From Ruminococcus sp. (GTDB lineage Bacteria > Bacillota > Clostridia > Oscillospirales > Ruminococcaceae): a stretch of 10,003 nt of DNA. Shown one piece after another: positions 6,980-10,003 of this stretch. The translations under genes were made by a program, and so were the position numbers. The stretch spans positions 1-10,003 of the forward strand of contig DYCW01000088.1 of assembly GCA_019417865.1 (NCBI GenBank). Direction: 5' to 3'. The notes under the pieces were generated by a model. It did no database searches. It was not told where the DNA came from and saw only the letters and a list, made by a program, of their open reading frames with translations. Within the stretch, counting starts at the first letter, position 1. Every line of letters starts with the position of its first letter.

Positions 6980-7000
6980 CCCATTTTTATCCGTTGTCAA
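6972..7000 (-). promoter_or_regulatory. Consensus sigma-A promoter of the sulfate operon
   Basis: TTGACA (6995-7000) and TATAAT (6972-6977) are both perfect and separated by exactly 17 bases. An A-rich stretch directly upstream (7001-7010, AAAAAAACAA reading) could act as an UP element. Transcription should begin near 6965 and run leftwards through the leader into the sulfate-binding protein gene. No comparably good promoter was seen between later genes of the operon. Confidence 0.88.
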
Positions 7001-7010
7001 TTGTTTTTTT

Positions 7011-7139
7011 GCTTTTCTACAAAACATATAACAAGGCTCTATTTTTTATATGATTTATATGCAAATCGCACAAAAAAGAATGATTTCTTTCCGAAAATCA
7101 ATTCTATTTACCATAAAAATCCATTTAAGTGCAGAAAGA
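7011..7139. other. AT-rich intergenic DNA upstream of the sulfate promoter
   Basis: The gap between the glycosyltransferase gene and the sulfate operon leader spans 6910-7372. It contains the promoter and operator on the left, two hairpins further right, and this AT-rich piece between them. No ORF with a ribosome binding site, RNA gene or recognised riboswitch was found here. A short inverted repeat GATTT-6-AAATC near 7050-7066 is too weak to call. Confidence 0.6.
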
Positions 7140-7160
7140 ATCATGCAAAAACAGCATGAT
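7140..7160 (-). terminator. Second hairpin downstream of the envelope cluster (possible terminator)
   Basis: A perfect 7-bp stem, ATCATGC and GCATGAT, closes a 7-base loop. On the minus strand it is followed by TTCTTTC, a weak pyrimidine tail. It could be a backup terminator behind the stronger one at 7197-7235. Confidence 0.4.
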
Positions 7161-7196
7161 GTTATGGAGCACCGGATTCCCTGTTTCTACCAAAAT

Positions 7197-7235
7197 AAAA
7201 AAGACGTCAGCTTCTTTATAAACTGAACGTCTTTT
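7197..7235 (-). terminator. Rho-independent terminator of the envelope cluster
   Basis: On the minus strand the arm AAAAGACGTTCAG and the arm CTGACGTCTTTT pair with one bulged T around a 12-base loop, followed by a T run (CTTTTTTATTTT). It lies about 140 bases after the glycosyltransferase stop codon. The flanking A and T runs make it potentially bidirectional, but no plus-strand gene would need it. Confidence 0.82.
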
Positions 7236-7372
7236 CTAATATAATTGCAGTGATCTGCTGTTGTGCTTTGCAGTGCAGCTTTACTAACTATGGTCTTTTT
7301 CATATTATATGCTACGGGAACAAAATGATGAAAACCAGAACAACGTGCAAAAATCCAATAGGAAAATCATTT

Positions 7373-8098
7373 CTATCTTGTTTTCTCAGACAAAATTGCA
7401 TCTGCTTCCTGTTGTGTCAATTTCTGATTAGAAATCATACAATCCAACACCTGCTGCATTCGTTGCTTTGCCAAATCTGAATGTGCATCTAGTGCATATG
7501 CAGTGGGGGCATTTGGCAAGCCTGCAAGCATGATGGCTTCATAATCACTTAATTCTTCTGGTGCAACTTGAAAATAACCTTGTGCGGCTTCGTAAATCCC
7601 ATAATATCCGCTGCCAAAATAAATGGTATTTACATACAGAGCAAAAATCTCCTCTTTCTCACACGTTTTTTCCCACGCTTTTGCAGTAAAAATTTCTGCA
7701 AATTTTCTTTCCAATGTCTTTTCCTGTGTAAAATACTGATTCTTAGCAAGCTGTTGCGTAATCGTACTGCCGCCCTCTGCAAAAGAAAACGTCCGCAAAT
7801 CGTTCCATAATGCCCTTACAATAGCAATGCCGTCTACACCAGAATGGGAGAAAAATCGGTGGTCTTCTACAGAAATCACAGCATCTATATAAATCTGCGG
7901 CAATTCCTCATAACGCACATAGTGTTCCTGTTGTTGGATGGTCGCCGTCTGTTCTGCAATGGTTGTTTCTGTCACTGCATTCTGATACATTCGATAACCT
8001 TTTACGCTGTACCAGATACCACACACCAAAAGGAACAGAAACAGCAATGTGAAAAAATAACGAACTCCCTTCCAAATAACCCGCTTCCCCTGTTGCAT
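7373..8098 (-). CDS. Monofunctional peptidoglycan glycosyltransferase (GT51)
   Basis: Polymerises lipid II into glycan strands at the outer face of the membrane. It has 241 residues: a short basic N-terminus, one membrane anchor (about 13-30), then a single GT51 domain with no transpeptidase part, like MtgA/Mgt. The conserved blocks are in order: EDHRFFSHSG (78-87) with catalytic Glu78, GGSTITQQLAKN (109-120), RKFAEIFTAKAWE (131-143) with the second Glu at 135, and LYVNTIYFGSG (154-164). An AAGGAG ribosome binding site precedes the ATG by 9-10 bases, and the lipoprotein gene ends only 28 bases upstream. A terminator follows, so it is the last gene of the unit. Linkage to a Bce-type permease suggests a role in envelope stress or antibiotic tolerance, by inference. 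Confidence 0.93.
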   Translation of the reverse strand: MQQGKRVIWKGVRYFFTLLFLFLLVCGIWYSVKGYRMYQNAVTETTIAEQTATIQQQEHYVRYEELPQIYIDAVISVEDHRFFSHSGVDGIAIVRALWNDLRTFSFAEGGSTITQQLAKNQYFTQEKTLERKFAEIFTAKAWEKTCEKEEIFALYVNTIYFGSGYYGIYEAAQGYFQVAPEELSDYEAIMLAGLPNAPTAYALDAHSDLAKQRMQQVLDCMISNQKLTQQEADAILSEKTR

Positions 8099-8126
8099 TT
8101 GTAACTGCTCCTTTCAGTTATAATTT

Positions 8127-8600
8127 CTATTGTTCTATGTAACTGCTTTGCAATGTCACTGTACCCGTAAAGTCGGCATAATCCACCACAAGATAACAGT
8201 CGCCGCCGTTGCTGTGAACGGTTCCAGAAAAGGTGCCATCTGCATCTGGCGTGAAATATTGTTTTTCCTCACTTCCATTTAATACATAAATCTCAATAAT
8301 ACCATTTTGTGCACCGACTGTACCAGTAATAGACAAATCTCTGGATTCGATTGAACAACCACCAAATACCACATCTTTTGCCCTTGTTTTCTTGCAGGTT
8401 GCTGTATAGGTACCAGTATACGCATCTTCACCATCTTCCCGTGTGCCCCGCAGTAGAAAGCTATCTGTCCGCTGAAAATCACCCAAACTGGAAATTGTCT
8501 TTTCATAAGCAGAGAGCAGCATATCCTTTCCATCTGCACAACCCGCACAGCATAGCAAACTACTACAGAGCAGCAGCAAGGAAATCCATCTCCTGTTCAT
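8127..8600 (-). CDS. Small putative lipoprotein of unknown function
   Basis: I do not recognise the family. The precursor has 157 residues: a basic start (MNRRW), a hydrophobic core LLLLCSSLLCC and a lipobox-like CAGC with Cys21 as the probable lipidation site. Cys at position -3 is unusual, but the rest fits signal peptidase II. The mature part of about 136 residues begins with a likely helix and then alternates polar and hydrophobic residues, suggesting a beta-rich domain with repeated TGT-type turns (YTGTYTAT, ITGTVG, FSGTVH, FTGTVTL). It has three further cysteines (69, 82, 135). The ribosome binding site GGAGG lies in the final codons of the preceding small membrane gene. Location between a permease and a cell wall glycosyltransferase suggests an accessory envelope role. 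Confidence 0.75.
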   Translation of the reverse strand: MNRRWISLLLLCSSLLCCAGCADGKDMLLSAYEKTISSLGDFQRTDSFLLRGTREDGEDAYTGTYTATCKKTRAKDVVFGGCSIESRDLSITGTVGAQNGIIEIYVLNGSEEKQYFTPDADGTFSGTVHSNGGDCYLVVDYADFTGTVTLQSSYIEQ

Positions 8601-8606
8601 CTATTT

Positions 8607-8753
8607 TTACCTCCGCTTTTTTCGTTCCCATATCCGAAACAGCCAATCCATGCCATTCCAAATTACAGTCGCCAGCAAAATCAAAATTCCAATTGGGATC
8701 GCCAACACTGCCAGCAATGCCATACCCGTTACCATGACAAGTTTTTCTTTCAT
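8607..8753 (-). CDS. Small single-helix membrane protein (48 residues)
   Basis: An ORF that begins 3 bases after the permease stop codon and ends 6 bases before the lipoprotein start. The sequence is a short basic N-terminus (MKEKL), one long hydrophobic helix (about residues 6-31, MALLAVLAIPIGILILLATVI in its core), then an aromatic and strongly basic tail (WLFRIWERKKRR). The final codons supply the GGAGG for the lipoprotein gene, so it is probably translated and coupled to its neighbours. GGTG about 8 bases before the ATG is its only visible ribosome binding site, and AAGGG directly abuts the start, so initiation may depend on ribosomes finishing the permease. The family is not recognised; it could be a regulator or subunit of the permease. 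Confidence 0.65.
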   Translation of the reverse strand: MKEKLVMVTGMALLAVLAIPIGILILLATVIWNGMDWLFRIWERKKRR

Positions 8754-8756
8754 CCC

Positions 8757-10003
8757 TTATTTCACCAGCTGATAATAACTGTGCGATGTGAGTTTATACA
8801 TCAATGCATACAGTACCGCAAAAATCAAAAAGCTGACAATGGTAATTCCAATCAACAGTGGTGTATTTGTCAAACCGAATAGAATTAACAACCGCCGTAC
8901 CAACGGAAAAGCAAATGCAGTATGCACACCTGCTGCCAGCAGCGGTGCTGCAAAAACTGTCAGTATCTGCGAATTGATGCTCTTTTTGATTTCTTGTTTT
9001 GTCATGCCAACTTTCTGCATAATCTCAAATCGGCCGGCATCTTCATAACCCTCTGAAATCTGTTTATAGTACATAATCAAAACCGTACCAAAAAGGAAAA
9101 CAATACTCAACAAAATACCAAGGAATAACAAACCACCATACAAAGCATAGAAACTAGAACGCTGTTCCTCTAAGCTACGGCACGAATAGCCATGAAGATA
9201 CACACCATTGTCAACGGCTGTGGAAAAACGATTTTCAATTTCTTTTTTCACTGCGATTTCGGTATCTGCATCTGCCTCTATATTAAAGGAATACTGATAT
9301 TGTAACACAGAGGCAGCCGTTCCATATGTCTCTTTCTGCATGTTATAAATTTCCTGCAACACGGCATCATCTCGTACAACAAGATACATCGTTGCGGATA
9401 CCGATGCGACGGCAATCCCATCTTCCATAAAGTTACCCACCTGTTTTTTAATATGCAGCGGTGTCATCTCTCCCAGTTGAATGGTATCATAATCATATGG
9501 TTTTCGGAACATGTGTATCAGGATTTCCCCGTCTGCCAAAGTTTCCGATGCACCAGCCAAACGGTTGTATTCGTCCAGTGTAAAAACGCCCATCATCAAT
9601 ACCTTATCATAATCAATGTAAGCACTATCATTATCCTCTAACTTCATGAGAACATGATCCCCATCCAGCAAACCAGAAACACTGAGCATGGTACATTGCT
9701 GTTCCTTTTCAGCAGTCAGCTGCTTTTCCTGTAGCACATCGGAAATGATTTGCTGCATGGCATGAATATCGGACGAAGCCTCTACGGTGATTTCAATATC
9801 CCGTGGATAACGAGTGCGAAGGCTCTCCTCTGAGCCAACATACAAACAAAGTGAAGAAGAAATCATCACCAGCACCATCGTAGACAAAATACAAATAGAG
9901 GCAAGACTCGCACCATTTCGCTTCATCCGATAACTCATAGAAGAAACGGAAACAAAATGCCGCAGCTGATAGTAATAGTGTTTGTTCTTTTGTAGTATTT
10001 TAC
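8757..10003 (-). CDS. FtsX-like ABC transporter permease, BceB type (C-terminal part)
   Basis: The frame is open to the right edge, so the visible 414 residues are the C-terminal portion of a protein that in this family is usually about 650 residues. An internal ATG at 9938 is not the start: upstream codons continue a family-like sequence (KNKHYYYQLRHFVSVSS). Visible parts are a transmembrane helix after YRMKRNGASLA, about 200 extracellular residues without strong hydrophobic runs, then three closing helices (LYGGLLFLGILLSIVFLF; ILTVFAAPLLAAGV; LLIGITIVSFLIFAVLYAL). The EIMQKVGMTKQEIKKSI segment before the penultimate helix is typical of FtsX/MacB-like permeases. Bce-type transporters sense or remove cell-wall-directed peptides such as bacitracin with a partner ATPase and two-component system, expected beyond the right edge. 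Confidence 0.87.
   Translation of the reverse strand, partial: KILQKNKHYYYQLRHFVSVSSMSYRMKRNGASLASICILSTMVLVMISSSLCLYVGSEESLRTRYPRDIEITVEASSDIHAMQQIISDVLQEKQLTAEKEQQCTMLSVSGLLDGDHVLMKLEDNDSAYIDYDKVLMMGVFTLDEYNRLAGASETLADGEILIHMFRKPYDYDTIQLGEMTPLHIKKQVGNFMEDGIAVASVSATMYLVVRDDAVLQEIYNMQKETYGTAASVLQYQYSFNIEADADTEIAVKKEIENRFSTAVDNGVYLHGYSCRSLEEQRSSFYALYGGLLFLGILLSIVFLFGTVLIMYYKQISEGYEDAGRFEIMQKVGMTKQEIKKSINSQILTVFAAPLLAAGVHTAFAFPLVRRLLILFGLTNTPLLIGITIVSFLIFAVLYALMYKLTSHSYYQLVK

Noticed and set aside
7197..7332. A 38-residue minus-strand ORF beginning MKKTIVSKAAL with a nearby TATAAT-like sequence
   Set aside because: It runs through the terminator hairpin, has no ribosome binding site and no good -35 element.
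9938..9938. ATG at 9938 as the start of the permease gene
   Set aside because: The frame continues upstream to the window edge with family-like sequence and there is no ribosome binding site before this ATG.

Overview
The window looks like chromosomal DNA of a low-GC, Gram-positive anaerobe of the class Clostridia, perhaps a Ruminococcus/Oscillospiraceae-type gut or rumen bacterium. The evidence is the strong AGGAGG-type ribosome binding sites, a consensus sigma-A promoter, a Bce-type FtsX permease, and an anaerobic-type sulfite reductase protein next to a CymR-like Rrf2 regulator. The genus is an inference. Every supported gene lies on the minus strand, so the window is read from right to left.

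Right part (about 10003 to 7373) is the tail of a cell-envelope gene cluster. It holds the C-terminal 414 residues of a BceB/FtsX-type ABC permease, which runs off the window edge. Three bases downstream is a 48-residue single-helix membrane protein, then a small unrecognised lipoprotein, then a monofunctional GT51 peptidoglycan glycosyltransferase. Gaps are short and ribosome binding sites good, so this is one transcription unit. It ends at a hairpin-plus-T-run terminator (7197-7235), with a second hairpin further on (7140-7160).

Middle and left (about 7000 to 1) is a sulfate assimilation operon. A perfect TTGACA-N17-TATAAT promoter is overlapped by a near-perfect 20-bp palindrome (6960-6979), a likely operator. 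The leader encodes an 18-residue peptide with a strong ribosome binding site and an overlapping 11-residue ORF. Then come the sulfate-binding lipoprotein, CysT and CysW permeases, the CysA ATPase, cysteine synthase CysK, a CymR-like Rrf2 regulator, an O-acetylhomoserine sulfhydrylase and the start of an anaerobic sulfite reductase-type iron-sulfur protein. Together these import sulfate, reduce sulfite, and fix sulfide into cysteine and homocysteine. Genes for sulfate activation and APS/PAPS reduction are not in the window.

The main oddities are these. cysW carries an in-frame amber codon that removes its last membrane helix, while 45 further codons continue in frame to the normal junction with cysA. 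The CymR-like regulator ends in Tyr-Tyr-Ile beside cysK, the type of tail that could dock into CysK. The promoter is perfect but apparently tightly controlled. The leader holds two overlapping mini-ORFs. No riboswitch of a known class, tRNA, rRNA, CRISPR array or insertion sequence was recognised.
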